From contig NZ_QNRO01000029.1 in assembly GCF_003315345.1 (NCBI RefSeq), forward strand, positions 1 to 40,108: a stretch of DNA of 40,108 bases, given 5' to 3'. The notes under the pieces were generated by a model, which ran no database searches, was not told the DNA's origin, and saw nothing but the letters and a program-made list of their open reading frames with translations. This DNA comes from Marinobacter pelagius (GTDB taxonomy: Bacteria; Pseudomonadota; Gammaproteobacteria; Pseudomonadales; Oleiphilaceae). The position numbers and the translations under genes are program-made. Below, in pieces: positions 16,519 through 24,573 of the stretch; position 1 is the stretch's first letter; the number at the start of each line of letters is the position of its first letter.

Positions 16519-16869
16519 TTACAGAAGAAAGATACCAAACCGCTTTACCACGGCCGCCAGTGCCGCAAAGCAGGCGATGGTGATGACAGCACTGATCACG
16601 AGGGAAACCCAGAAGCCAAACCTCGGCAGAAGGAACGGGAAAGCCAGAAACATTGGCAGGGTCGGCAGCACGTACCAGAACGTATACCAGGCATGATTGC
16701 TGATTTTCTCTGCGGGCTGCTGCTCAGCGTAAAGCCAGATCATGGCCAGCACTGTCACCATGGGTAAGGCAGCAATCAGCGCGCCCAGTTTGTCGCTGCG
16801 TTTCGCGATTTCAGATACCAGCACCACCAATGCAGCAGTAATCGCATACTTGGTAATAAGCCATGCCAT
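16519..16869 (-). CDS. DUF3147 membrane protein
   Basis: 116 aa, four hydrophobic helices: N-terminal MAWLITKYAITAALVVLVSEIAKRS, then GALIAALPMVTVLAMIWLY, WYVLPTLPMFLAFPFLLP and FWVSLVISAVITIACFAALA. This matches the small DUF3147 family. The ATG at 16869 has AGAGGA upstream. It follows the DUF302 gene on the minus strand after a ~190-base gap containing an inverted repeat, so it may have its own promoter. Function unknown. Confidence 0.75.
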   Translation of the reverse strand: MAWLITKYAITAALVVLVSEIAKRSDKLGALIAALPMVTVLAMIWLYAEQQPAEKISNHAWYTFWYVLPTLPMFLAFPFLLPRFGFWVSLVISAVITIACFAALAAVVKRFGIFLL

Positions 16870-16890
16870 TCAATCGTCCTCTGGCTAATG

Positions 16891-16931
16891 TCCCGTCTGG
16901 TTAAATCGCTGATCTAATGAGCCAGACGGGA
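16891..16931. repeat. Perfect 10-bp inverted repeat
   Basis: TCCCGTCTGG (16891-16900) and CCAGACGGGA (16922-16931) flank 21 bases between the DUF302 and DUF3147 genes. Neither side has a U-tract, so it is a weak terminator at best. It could be an operator or mRNA structure. Nothing else is recognisable in the gap 16870-17061. Confidence 0.4.
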
Positions 16932-17061
16932 GACCAGGGAACTTCTATTCGTTTTAACTCCGGAAAAACCGCACGGGAATGGTATTCTCTCTTCACCAAC
17001 GATTCCAACACCCTCTTGCGGCTTAACGCACGCGCAGAGGCAGGGCGCCCGAGGCCATCGG

Positions 17062-17448
17062 TCAGATCGCCTCGACAACCTCAGACAGCATGTCTCTGAC
17101 TTTCCCGGCAACCTGCTTGAGCTCGTCATTATCAATGGCCGTCATGGACGCCACAGGATCAACGGCACTGACCTCCACGCCGTCCGAAACTTCCCTGAGA
17201 ATCACGTTGCACGGCAGCATGGCACCGACGCGGGGCTCCACGCCAATAGCTTCCCAGGCCATACCGGGATTACAGGCCCCCAGAATCCGGTAGGCAGACA
17301 TGTCCTTGTCGAGCTTTTTCTTCATGGTGGCTTTGACGTCGATCTCGGTCAGCACGCCGAAGCCGTGGTCCCCCAGGGCCTGCCGCGCTCTCTGGTCCAC
17401 ATCCTCAAAATCGACATTCTTGATGAGACGGTTGATCGTGTATGACAT
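17062..17448 (-). CDS. DUF302 family protein
   Basis: 128 aa, cytosolic (no signal peptide). The DUF302 pattern is clear: N-terminal ...VDQRARQALGDHGFGVLTEIDV, YRILGACNPGMAWEAI, GAMLPCNVILRE, and a C-terminal VDPVASM. It has Cys at the two conserved positions (GACNP, LPCN). It lies 24 bases behind the Cu(I) P-type ATPase and is probably co-transcribed. DUF302 proteins often accompany metal and sulfur genes; the function is unknown. Confidence 0.88.
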   Translation of the reverse strand: MSYTINRLIKNVDFEDVDQRARQALGDHGFGVLTEIDVKATMKKKLDKDMSAYRILGACNPGMAWEAIGVEPRVGAMLPCNVILREVSDGVEVSAVDPVASMTAIDNDELKQVAGKVRDMLSEVVEAI

Positions 17449-17472
17449 GGTTATCTCCTGTGAGAGAAAAGT

Positions 17473-19830
17473 TCAGTGGCCCGGTCCCAGCCTGACCACT
17501 CGCAAACGCAGTGCGTTGACAATCACGCTGACCGAAGACAGCGACATGGCCGCCGCCGCGAAAATCGGGGACAGCAGGATGCCCGCAAACGGATACAACA
17601 CCCCAGCGGCGATCGGGACGCCGGCAGAGTTGTAGATAAAGGCAAAAAACAGGTTCTGCCGGATGTTGCGCATGGTCGCCAGAGACAGCCGGCGGGCTTC
17701 CACAATGCCCATCAGGTCTCCCCGGAGCAGGGTAATACCGGCGCTTTCGATCGCGACATCCGTACCTGTGCCCATGGCCACACCCACATCCGCCGTTGCC
17801 AATGCGGGTGCGTCGTTTACGCCATCGCCGGCCATGACCACAATACGGCCCTCATCTTTCAGGCGCTGAACGATCTTGCCCTTGTCCTCCGGCAGGACTT
17901 CCGCCTCCACTTCGTCAATGTGCAGTTTGCGGGCAACGGCCTCAGCCGATGTTCGGTTATCGCCGGTCAGCATGACGACACGGATGCCATCCTTCTGTAG
18001 TGCCGTTATGGCCGCTTCGGTGGTTTCTTTCACCGGATCGGCAATGGCAAGCAACCCGCAAACCTTTCCGTCAACGGCTGCGAAAATCACCGTAGCCCCA
18101 TCCCTGCGGAGCTGGTCGGCTTCAGACTCAAAATCCGAGGTATCGACGCCTTCGGATTCCATCAACAGCCGGTTGCCAATCAGTACCTGCTGCCCATCGA
18201 TCTTTCCGGTCACGCCTTTGCCATTCGGGGAATCGAAACCCTCAGCCTCTGGCAGCGTCAGGTCCATGGCCCCGGCTTTGTCGAGAATGGCATGGGCCAG
18301 CGGGTGCTCACTGCCCTTTTCCAGGCCGCCGGCAAACCGCATGAGTTCTTCCTCGCTGAATCCCTCGGCAGGAACCAGCTTTGTGACCTGAGGTTTGCCT
18401 TCTGTCAGTGTGCCGGTTTTGTCCACCACAACCGTATCCACCTTTTCCATGCGCTCCAGAGCTTCCGCGTCCCGTATCAGCACACCACTCTGGGCACCCC
18501 GGCCGACGCCGACCATGATCGACATGGGCGTGGCCAGCCCCAGGGCACAGGGGCAGGCGATGATCAACACGCTCACAGCGGCAATCAGCCCGAAGGCCAT
18601 GGGCGGCGTGGGCCCGAAGACGGACCAGACGATAAAGGCGATAATGGCGATCAGGATCACGGCCGGCACAAAATAGCCCGCGACCTTGTCGGCCAGGCCC
18701 TGAATGGGCGCGCGGCTGCGCTGGGCGCTCGCCACCATCTGCACAATCTGTGACAGCATGGTGTCCCGGCCAACCTTGTCGGCCCGCATGATAAAGCTGC
18801 CCTGCTGGTTGATGCTGCCGCCAATCACCTGATCTCCCGATTTCTTGCTGACCGCCAAAGGCTCACCAGTGACCATGGATTCGTCCACATTGGAGCTGCC
18901 CTCAAGCACCTCTCCGTCCAGTGGCACCTTGTCTCCGGGCCGAACCCGAAGGCGGTCGCCAACCTTGACCTGATCAAGCGACACATCGGACTCACCGCCC
19001 GCATCGTCCAGTTTCCTGGCGGTTGCCGGCGCCAGATCCAGCAAGGCCTTGATGGCACCCGAGGTTTTTTCCCGGGCCCGGAGTTCCAGCACCTGCCCCA
19101 GTAAGACCAGCACCACAATGACCGCCGCGGCCTCGAAATAGACGGCAACCGAGCCATCCTCCTGTCGAAAGGCTGCCGGGAAAACCTGAGGGGCAAGGGT
19201 CGCCACCAGGCTATATATCAACGCCACGCCGGTACCGATGGCAATCAACGTGAACATGTTCAGGTTGCGACTGACCACGGACCTCCAGCCCCGGACAAAG
19301 AACGGCCAGCCACACCACATAACAACCGGTGTTGCCAGCACCAACTGGATCCAGTTGGATATCTGAGGGGCGACAATGTGATCAAGCCCGGTCAGGTGCC
19401 CGCCCATTTCAAGCACCAGCACCGGCAGAGTCAGAACCAGTCCAATCCAGAACCGGCGGGTCATGTCCGTAAGCTCTGCGGATGGCCCATCATCCAGGCT
19501 CACCTGCTCGGGCTCCAGAGCCATACCACAGATGGGGCAGTCTCCCGGTCCCTGCTGGCGAATTTCGGGATGCATCGGGCAGGTGTAGATGGTGCCCGGC
19601 GGCACGGCCTCTTCCTGTTGCGGTTGCCCGCCGAGGTATTGTTCGGGGTCCTCGTCGAATTTCGACTGGCAGCGTGACGAGCAAAAATACCAGGTTTTTC
19701 CACCGTGCTGACTTCGATGCTCGGCCGTGTGGGGGTCTACGGACATTCCGCAAACCGGGTCCTTGGCGAGGTGCTCTCCACTTTCCCCTTCACCGTGGTG
19801 GGCATGGTGAGCGTGCTGGTGCTCAGGCAT
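17473..19830 (-). CDS. Cu(I)-exporting P-type ATPase with YHS and metal-binding head
   Basis: 785 aa from ATG 19830 (AAGGGGGG upstream). The N-terminus is His-rich (MPEHQHAHHAHHGEG). Then come a YHS-type module (AKDPVCGMSVDP...WYFCSSRC) and a heavy-metal-binding module (YTCPMHPEIRQQGPGDCPICGMALEP), instead of the usual ferredoxin-like HMA domains. P1B core: TGE loop, CPC (426-428) in ACPCALGLATP, DKTGTLT (Asp470), TGDNRTSAEA and GDGVNDAPAL. Tyr-Asn in helix 7 and Met-Ser-Ser in helix 8 are the Cu(I) (P1B-1) signature. It exports copper from cytosol to periplasm. It overlaps the small membrane protein by 8 bases. I give no symbol because copA is used for the multicopper oxidase. Confidence 0.95.
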   Translation of the reverse strand: MPEHQHAHHAHHGEGESGEHLAKDPVCGMSVDPHTAEHRSQHGGKTWYFCSSRCQSKFDEDPEQYLGGQPQQEEAVPPGTIYTCPMHPEIRQQGPGDCPICGMALEPEQVSLDDGPSAELTDMTRRFWIGLVLTLPVLVLEMGGHLTGLDHIVAPQISNWIQLVLATPVVMWCGWPFFVRGWRSVVSRNLNMFTLIAIGTGVALIYSLVATLAPQVFPAAFRQEDGSVAVYFEAAAVIVVLVLLGQVLELRAREKTSGAIKALLDLAPATARKLDDAGGESDVSLDQVKVGDRLRVRPGDKVPLDGEVLEGSSNVDESMVTGEPLAVSKKSGDQVIGGSINQQGSFIMRADKVGRDTMLSQIVQMVASAQRSRAPIQGLADKVAGYFVPAVILIAIIAFIVWSVFGPTPPMAFGLIAAVSVLIIACPCALGLATPMSIMVGVGRGAQSGVLIRDAEALERMEKVDTVVVDKTGTLTEGKPQVTKLVPAEGFSEEELMRFAGGLEKGSEHPLAHAILDKAGAMDLTLPEAEGFDSPNGKGVTGKIDGQQVLIGNRLLMESEGVDTSDFESEADQLRRDGATVIFAAVDGKVCGLLAIADPVKETTEAAITALQKDGIRVVMLTGDNRTSAEAVARKLHIDEVEAEVLPEDKGKIVQRLKDEGRIVVMAGDGVNDAPALATADVGVAMGTGTDVAIESAGITLLRGDLMGIVEARRLSLATMRNIRQNLFFAFIYNSAGVPIAAGVLYPFAGILLSPIFAAAAMSLSSVSVIVNALRLRVVRLGPGH

Positions 19831-20065
19831 CCGGCCCCCCTTGTTTATCCGCGGGCCATTCAGAAAACGCAAGAAAATAAAGCAGGAAAAGATTAACCAC
19901 TGGAATCAGTATCAGAATGCCCATCCAGCCCGGATATCCCGTGCGCTGGCAAATACGCCAGGCCGGTATGACGACCACAATGCCGATCACCAGCATCCAC
20001 AACCAGTGTCCGGCCCACATCGTGTTATAAAACATGGTATTACCAAACGCTCCATTTCCCATCAT
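19823..20065 (-). CDS. Small two-helix membrane protein
   Basis: 80 aa: MMGNGAFGNTMFYNTMWAGHWLWMLV, then hydrophobic segments at about 20-36 and 46-68. The N-terminus is rich in Met and aromatics. The start is ATG 20065 with GGAGAG upstream. The last 8 bases overlap the P-type ATPase start, so the two are coupled. It may be a small partner or copper funnel of the ATPase, but no family is recognised. Confidence 0.65.
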   Translation of the reverse strand: MMGNGAFGNTMFYNTMWAGHWLWMLVIGIVVVIPAWRICQRTGYPGWMGILILIPVVNLFLLYFLAFSEWPADKQGGPDA

Positions 20066-20092
20066 GGTACTGCTCTCCAGGTCGATAACCTA

Positions 20093-21448
20093 TTAATGGT
20101 GATGATGCACCTGAGTTCCCTCATGCCCGGATTCCCGGGTGCGCGCAGTTCTGGTCAGGAACAGCTGCTCGACAATGGCAATCACGGCCATCGTTGCCAC
20201 GGCCACACCGATAACAAAAGGATCGGTGTTCAGTTTCACCCAGACAAAACCACCAAGTGCCAGCATATCCAGAATGATCGCCGTCGCCGGCACCCAGACG
20301 CTTGCCTTCACATCTGCCCGCAGATACCGAAGCACGCCCCAGTGAATGGCAATATCCATGACCAGGTAGAAGACGATCCCCAAAGCCGCAATGCGGGAAA
20401 GATCAAAAAAGGCCGTGAGGATCAGCCCCAGGACCACAGTGTAGACCAGCGTGTGCTTCTGGATGGTTCCCGGCATGCCGAAATGACTGTGGGGCACCAG
20501 CTTCATCTCCGTCAGCATGGCCAACATGCGCGAGACAGCGAAGATACTGGCCAGAATGCCACCGGCGGTGGCCATCATGGCGATGGCAACCGTGAACCAG
20601 ACACCATAATCCCCCAGTGCCGGGCGTGCGGCTGCAGCAAGGGAGTAGTCCCGGGTCTCAATGATTTCAGCCAGTGAAAGATTGCTGGCAACGGCAAAGC
20701 CAACCAGGGTGTAGATCACCACACAGGCTGCAATGGAAATAACGATAGCGCGCCCCACGTTCCGGTGCGGATCCTTCACCTCGGAGCCACTGTTGGTGAT
20801 GGTGGTGAAACCCTTGAAGGCCAGTATCCCGAGCGCGGTGGCACCCAGGAAATTACCAGCGGTTCCCGCTTCTCCCGGTGTGGAGAAATCAACCGATATG
20901 CTGTCGGCGATCCAGACACCCACCAGCCCGAAAACCAGTATCCCCCCTATTTTCAGAATACCGATGAAGGAGGCCACTCCCTGGATCATCCGGTTACCCA
21001 GCAGGTTGATCAGAAAAGCCCCCAGGATCAGCGATACGCCGAGAATGGGTACCATGCGTCCGCTTTCGTCGCCGCCGAACAACTGCATGGTGTAGGAACC
21101 GAAAGTACGCGCCAGAAAACTCTGGGCAATCACCATCGAGAAATACATCAGCAAGGCGTTGAACGCAGTTGGCAAGCGGTTCCCGTAGGCTTTGTGCAGA
21201 TACATACCAATGCCTCCGGCGGATGGCCAGGCATTGGAGATCTTGATATAGGAGTACGCGCTGAAGGCCACGATGACCGCAGCCGCCAGAAAGGCCAGCG
21301 GAAACAGCACACCCGTCATCTGGGCCATCTGGCCGGTCAGTGCGAAGATACCGGCCCCAATCATGACGCCGGTTCCCAGCATCACGGTTCCGGGAAGCGT
21401 CAGACTTCCTTCCTGATAATGGGTGGTTCTGTCCTGCTCACTGCCCAT
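20093..21448 (-). CDS. APC-superfamily permease with natural His4 C-terminus
   Basis: 451 aa, about 12 membrane helices. The first, GTVMLGTGVMIGAGIFALTG, is typical of the APC amino acid-polyamine-cation superfamily, as are TNSGSEVKDPHRNVGRAIVISI and GGILASIFAVSRMLAMLTEM. The C-terminal end is ESGHEGTQVHHHH, four histidines in a row. AGGAGG precedes ATG 21448. It lies between the 118-aa unknown and the P-type ATPase module, so a metal-linked task (e.g. import of an amino acid chelator, or metal transport) is possible. The substrate cannot be read. Confidence 0.85.
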   Translation of the reverse strand: MGSEQDRTTHYQEGSLTLPGTVMLGTGVMIGAGIFALTGQMAQMTGVLFPLAFLAAAVIVAFSAYSYIKISNAWPSAGGIGMYLHKAYGNRLPTAFNALLMYFSMVIAQSFLARTFGSYTMQLFGGDESGRMVPILGVSLILGAFLINLLGNRMIQGVASFIGILKIGGILVFGLVGVWIADSISVDFSTPGEAGTAGNFLGATALGILAFKGFTTITNSGSEVKDPHRNVGRAIVISIAACVVIYTLVGFAVASNLSLAEIIETRDYSLAAAARPALGDYGVWFTVAIAMMATAGGILASIFAVSRMLAMLTEMKLVPHSHFGMPGTIQKHTLVYTVVLGLILTAFFDLSRIAALGIVFYLVMDIAIHWGVLRYLRADVKASVWVPATAIILDMLALGGFVWVKLNTDPFVIGVAVATMAVIAIVEQLFLTRTARTRESGHEGTQVHHHH

Positions 21449-21459
21449 TCAACCTCCTG

Positions 21460-21816
21460 TCACTTTCGTTTCATTGGCGGAATCTTCGAACAACAGAATG
21501 GCTCGTGATTGGCATTGGCCCGGACGTTGTCATCGGTAAACCGGTACCAGGCCAGTTTCCTGCGCGTCCACCAGCCTCCGGGAAGCCTCCCGTCATAGCC
21601 TGCAACCAGATCGAGCAACTCATCGATGGACCAATGACTTCCATCATAGGTCACGAATAGACGGTTGCCCGGCTTGCGCTCGGCGAAGTCCACGCAGGGG
21701 TGGTGATTCAGTTCGTGAATGAAATCCTCCCACTGACTCTCACCCAGCCCCTCAACGGGCAATTTCCTGTGGAGAAGAAAGGGTTCCTGACTGGTTGCTT
21801 TGTGAGCTTTGGTCAT
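21460..21816 (-). CDS. Unrecognised 118-aa protein, possible metal-binding ends
   Basis: 118 aa from ATG 21816 (GGAGGTGA 6 bases upstream). An open frame extends 35 codons farther into the promoter but has no ribosome binding site. No signal peptide. The centre (QWEDFIHELNHHPCVDFAERKPGNRLFVTYDG, SIDELLDLVAGYDGRLPGGWW) suggests a small alpha/beta fold of about ferredoxin-like size. Metal-type residues occur in NHHPC and in the C-terminal NHEPFCCSKIPPM. First gene of the operon with the APC permease, small membrane protein, P-type ATPase and DUF302, under a composite promoter. Could be a soluble metal chaperone; that is inference only. Confidence 0.65.
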   Translation of the reverse strand: MTKAHKATSQEPFLLHRKLPVEGLGESQWEDFIHELNHHPCVDFAERKPGNRLFVTYDGSHWSIDELLDLVAGYDGRLPGGWWTRRKLAWYRFTDDNVRANANHEPFCCSKIPPMKRK

Positions 21817-21850
21817 GGCATTCACCTCCCAACCTGCTTGCTTTGACCTC

Positions 21851-21921
21851 ATCACAACATCCGAAGCTGAATTGCGGCTGAAAATCAGCTGCCTCAACCG
21901 CCCCCGGTTGATCCACATCAA
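21851..21921 (-). promoter_or_regulatory. Composite promoter: FNR-type site plus TTCAG box (copy 4)
   Basis: Leftward: perfect palindrome TTGAT-GTGG-ATCAA (21921-21908), 25 bases, TTCAG-CCGCAA-TTCAG (21882-21867), ten bases, then TGTGAT as -10 (21856-21851, 4 of 6 to consensus). A start near 21844 would give a 28-nt leader carrying the ribosome binding site of the gene at 21816. The FNR-type site would then be centred near -71, an accepted class I position. This is the cleanest of the three composite promoters. Confidence 0.6.
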
Positions 21922-21933
21922 CTTGTCAGCAAC

Positions 21934-21968
21934 AAAAAACGGGCCGAGGCGGGTACCCTCGGCCCGTT
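21934..21968 (-). terminator. Strong rho-independent terminator after copB
   Basis: A perfect 12-bp stem AACGGGCCGAGG (21938-21949) / CCTCGGCCCGTT (21957-21968) with a 7-nt loop. On the minus strand it runs straight into a U-tract (A-run 21934-21939). It closes the copI-copA-copB operon 23 bases beyond the copB stop and insulates it from the composite promoter just to the left. Confidence 0.9.
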
Positions 21969-21990
21969 AGCTGGAGTGTCAGAGGCGGAC

Positions 21991-22734
21991 TCAGAACGAG
22001 ACTCTTGCTCCGATAACGGCGAACCAGTCCTCGGTGCCTCCCCCTTCTGCTTCCGCAAAGTCGGCGGTGTCGCCATATTTGCGTTCGTGGACCACGCCCA
22101 GGTAGGGCGAGAAGGACCGGTCAACCAGGTCATAGCTCAACCGGAGCCCGGTTTCTGTAGAAACCAGCCCCTTGCCCACACCAATTTCCCGGTCTTCACT
22201 GAAAGCAACAGTGGCATCCAGTGCAGCAGACAGGATCAGGTGATTGGTGAACAGCAGCTCGTACTCGGCATCAAACTCCGCCGAAGTATCGCCTTCGTCA
22301 CTGACATACAGGCTGGCATCCACCTCGAACCAGTGCGGAGCCAGGCCGGTCAGCCCCAACACCCCATAGGTACGGTCCGGGCCCTCGGGCGTGTCGAAGC
22401 GCACGCCGGCCTTGGCGTCGAAGAAGCTGGAAACCGGCGTCTGCAGGAGCAACTGGTTTTCCAGCTTCTCATAGGCCTCTTCTTCGATCGCGTACTCACC
22501 TTTAGTCAGCCAGCGGAACTTGAGTTCATCAGTGCCGTAGAAGGCATCGCCGTTCCAGACCCCCAGTTCCTCGTCATCGTCACTGTAACGATATTCCAGT
22601 TCCTCGAACTGGACACCCCAGAGGCTCAGCGCGTCCTTCCGGCCGGACTGGTCCTGCGGCATATCACTGCCCAGCACGGGCAACGATGGCAACGTCAATG
22701 CCAGTGCAAGCGCAGACAGGGTCAAAGTCCTCAT
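21991..22734 (-). CDS. copB: Copper resistance protein B (outer-membrane barrel)
   Basis: 247 aa. Signal peptide MRTLTLSALALALTLPSLPVLG, then a beta-barrel with CopB motifs WGVQFEELEYRYSDD, DELKFRWLTKGEY, FFDAKAGVRFDT and SPYLGVVHERKYGDTAD, ending in a terminal Phe (ARVSF). It is short for the family: the Met/His-rich N-terminal repeats of many CopB/PcoB proteins are missing, leaving the barrel. Start overlaps the copA stop (ATGA). Likely binds or passes copper at the outer membrane in concert with CopA. Confidence 0.93.
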   Translation of the reverse strand: MRTLTLSALALALTLPSLPVLGSDMPQDQSGRKDALSLWGVQFEELEYRYSDDDEELGVWNGDAFYGTDELKFRWLTKGEYAIEEEAYEKLENQLLLQTPVSSFFDAKAGVRFDTPEGPDRTYGVLGLTGLAPHWFEVDASLYVSDEGDTSAEFDAEYELLFTNHLILSAALDATVAFSEDREIGVGKGLVSTETGLRLSYDLVDRSFSPYLGVVHERKYGDTADFAEAEGGGTEDWFAVIGARVSF

Positions 22735-24497
22735 GCATCACCTCCGTCATTCGCAACTTCAACGCCGGCGGTGTTGCCCTGGTCCGGACCACCCTCGACC
22801 ACGACCTTGCGGAACATGCCGGAGGCGGCATGGTAGGACAGGTGGCAATGGAAAGCCCACTGGCCCGGCGCGTCCACCTCGGTTTCCATATAGACCGTAG
22901 TGCCCGGTTGAACGCTGACGGTGTGTTTGACCGGGTTCCACTCCCCGGCCCCCACATCGAGGATGGACCACATGCCATGCAGATGCATCGGATGCGTCAT
23001 CATGGTTTCGTTAACAAACTTGAACCGGACGCGCTCGCCGTATTGCAGCTTCAATGGTTCCGCGTCCTCATACTTGACGCCGTCAATACTCCAGGTATAC
23101 CGCTCCATGTTGCCGGTCAGGCGCAGTTCGATTTCACGGGTGGGTTCCCGCTCCTCGTACAGTGGCTTCTGGGCCCGCAAATCCGAGTACGAGAGGAACT
23201 TGCCACCATTCGCCGCCACCGGCACCAGGCCGCTACCCTCCGCGTAGAAGGGATCGCTGGCACCACCTTCGGCCATGATCATGGCACCGTGATCCATGCC
23301 CGAGTGGTCCATTCGGGCCATCGTAGTGCCAGCGTCAGCGGCCATGCCGGAGCTGCCATTCATACTGGCCTGTTCCATTGAACCCTGGCTCATGTTGCCA
23401 TGGTCCATGTCTTCCGCACCGTCGCGGGTCGCCATATCGCCATCGGCCATACCATGCATGCCGCCCATATCGGCCATGGTCAGCAATGGCGCCTCTCTCA
23501 GTTCGGGCACGGGCCCTTGCATGCCTTCCTCAGGCGCCAGAGTCGCCCTCGCATAGCCCGACCGCCCCATGGATTCGGCGAAGATGGTGTAGGCCTCGGC
23601 GGTCTTCGGCCGGACAATGACATCGTAGGTTTCCGCCACACCGATGCGGAACTCGTCCACGGTAACCGGCTGCACGTTATTGCCATCTGCCTGAACCACG
23701 GTCATCTCCAGACCCGGAATCCGGATATCAAAGTACGCCATGGCGGACGAGTTGATGAATCGAAGACGGATGCGTTCACCCGGCTCGAATACGCCGGTCC
23801 AGTTCTGCTCGGGCCCCTTGCCGTTGATCAGGCCGGTAAAACCCTGAACGTCCTCCACGTCGGCCTTCATCATGCGCATGTCGCCCCAGGCCAGACGGTC
23901 CTGCAGGGCGGTCATGAAACCGTGCTTCGAGATATCGGCAAAGAAATCCCCGACCGTCTGCTGCTGACGGTTGTAGTAATCCGGCATCATCTTCAGATTA
24001 CGCATGACCCGGTTGGCATCGTGCGGGTGTTTGTCGGTGAGCTGGACCACATAGTCCCGGTCATACCGGAAGGGCTCGCGCCCCTCGGGTTCGATCACGA
24101 TTGCACCATAGGCGCCGTTGGGCTCCTGAAAACCGGAATGGCTGTGGAACCAGTAGGTGCCGCTCTGCACGATGGGAAACTCGTACGTAAACGTCTCGCC
24201 GGGCTGGATACCCTCAAAGCTGATACCCGGCACACCATCCTGCTCGAACGGCAGGATCAGTCCGTGCCAGTGAATGGAGGTCGGCTCATCCAGATTATTG
24301 GTGACATTGATCGTCACGCTCTCCCCTTCCTTGAACCTGAGCACCGGTCCGGGAGAGGCTCCGTTGTAGCCGATGCCCTCTTTCACAAAGTCACCGGTGT
24401 CAATCATCACGCGGTCCACGGTGAGGCTGTACTCACCGGCAGCCGCGATCACAGGCAAAAGGAGCGCGAGGGCCCCTGCCATAAGGGCGTTCTTCAT
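22731..24497 (-). CDS. copA: Multicopper oxidase CopA (copper resistance protein A)
   Basis: 588 aa from ATG 24497. Copper-cluster motifs: HWH (76-78), WFHSHSG (His118, His120), HPMHLHGMW and the C-terminal HCHLSYHAASGM. A Met/His/Asp-rich insert of about 65 residues (MGGMHGMADGDM...MDHGNMSQGSMEQASM...MDHSGMDHGAM) is the copper-loading region of PcoA/CopA proteins. It oxidises Cu(I) in the periplasm. The signal peptide MKNALMAGALALLLPVIAAAG has no twin-arginine motif, unlike the usual Tat signal of CopA. Either export is by Sec, or the true start is elsewhere; the 12 extra upstream residues have no twin Arg either. Confidence 0.95.
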   Translation of the reverse strand: MKNALMAGALALLLPVIAAAGEYSLTVDRVMIDTGDFVKEGIGYNGASPGPVLRFKEGESVTINVTNNLDEPTSIHWHGLILPFEQDGVPGISFEGIQPGETFTYEFPIVQSGTYWFHSHSGFQEPNGAYGAIVIEPEGREPFRYDRDYVVQLTDKHPHDANRVMRNLKMMPDYYNRQQQTVGDFFADISKHGFMTALQDRLAWGDMRMMKADVEDVQGFTGLINGKGPEQNWTGVFEPGERIRLRFINSSAMAYFDIRIPGLEMTVVQADGNNVQPVTVDEFRIGVAETYDVIVRPKTAEAYTIFAESMGRSGYARATLAPEEGMQGPVPELREAPLLTMADMGGMHGMADGDMATRDGAEDMDHGNMSQGSMEQASMNGSSGMAADAGTTMARMDHSGMDHGAMIMAEGGASDPFYAEGSGLVPVAANGGKFLSYSDLRAQKPLYEEREPTREIELRLTGNMERYTWSIDGVKYEDAEPLKLQYGERVRFKFVNETMMTHPMHLHGMWSILDVGAGEWNPVKHTVSVQPGTTVYMETEVDAPGQWAFHCHLSYHAASGMFRKVVVEGGPDQGNTAGVEVANDGGDA

Positions 24498-24573
24498 GTG
24501 TTGGTTACTCCTGGAATACTGCAACGGGAGCACCGGAAAAGTGGTGCTCCCTTCTTATCGTCCTCGGGCGGGA

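Noticed and set aside
16891..16931. Terminator between the DUF302 and DUF3147 genes
   Set aside because: The 10-bp stem has a 21-base loop and no U-tract on either strand, so it is listed only as an inverted repeat.
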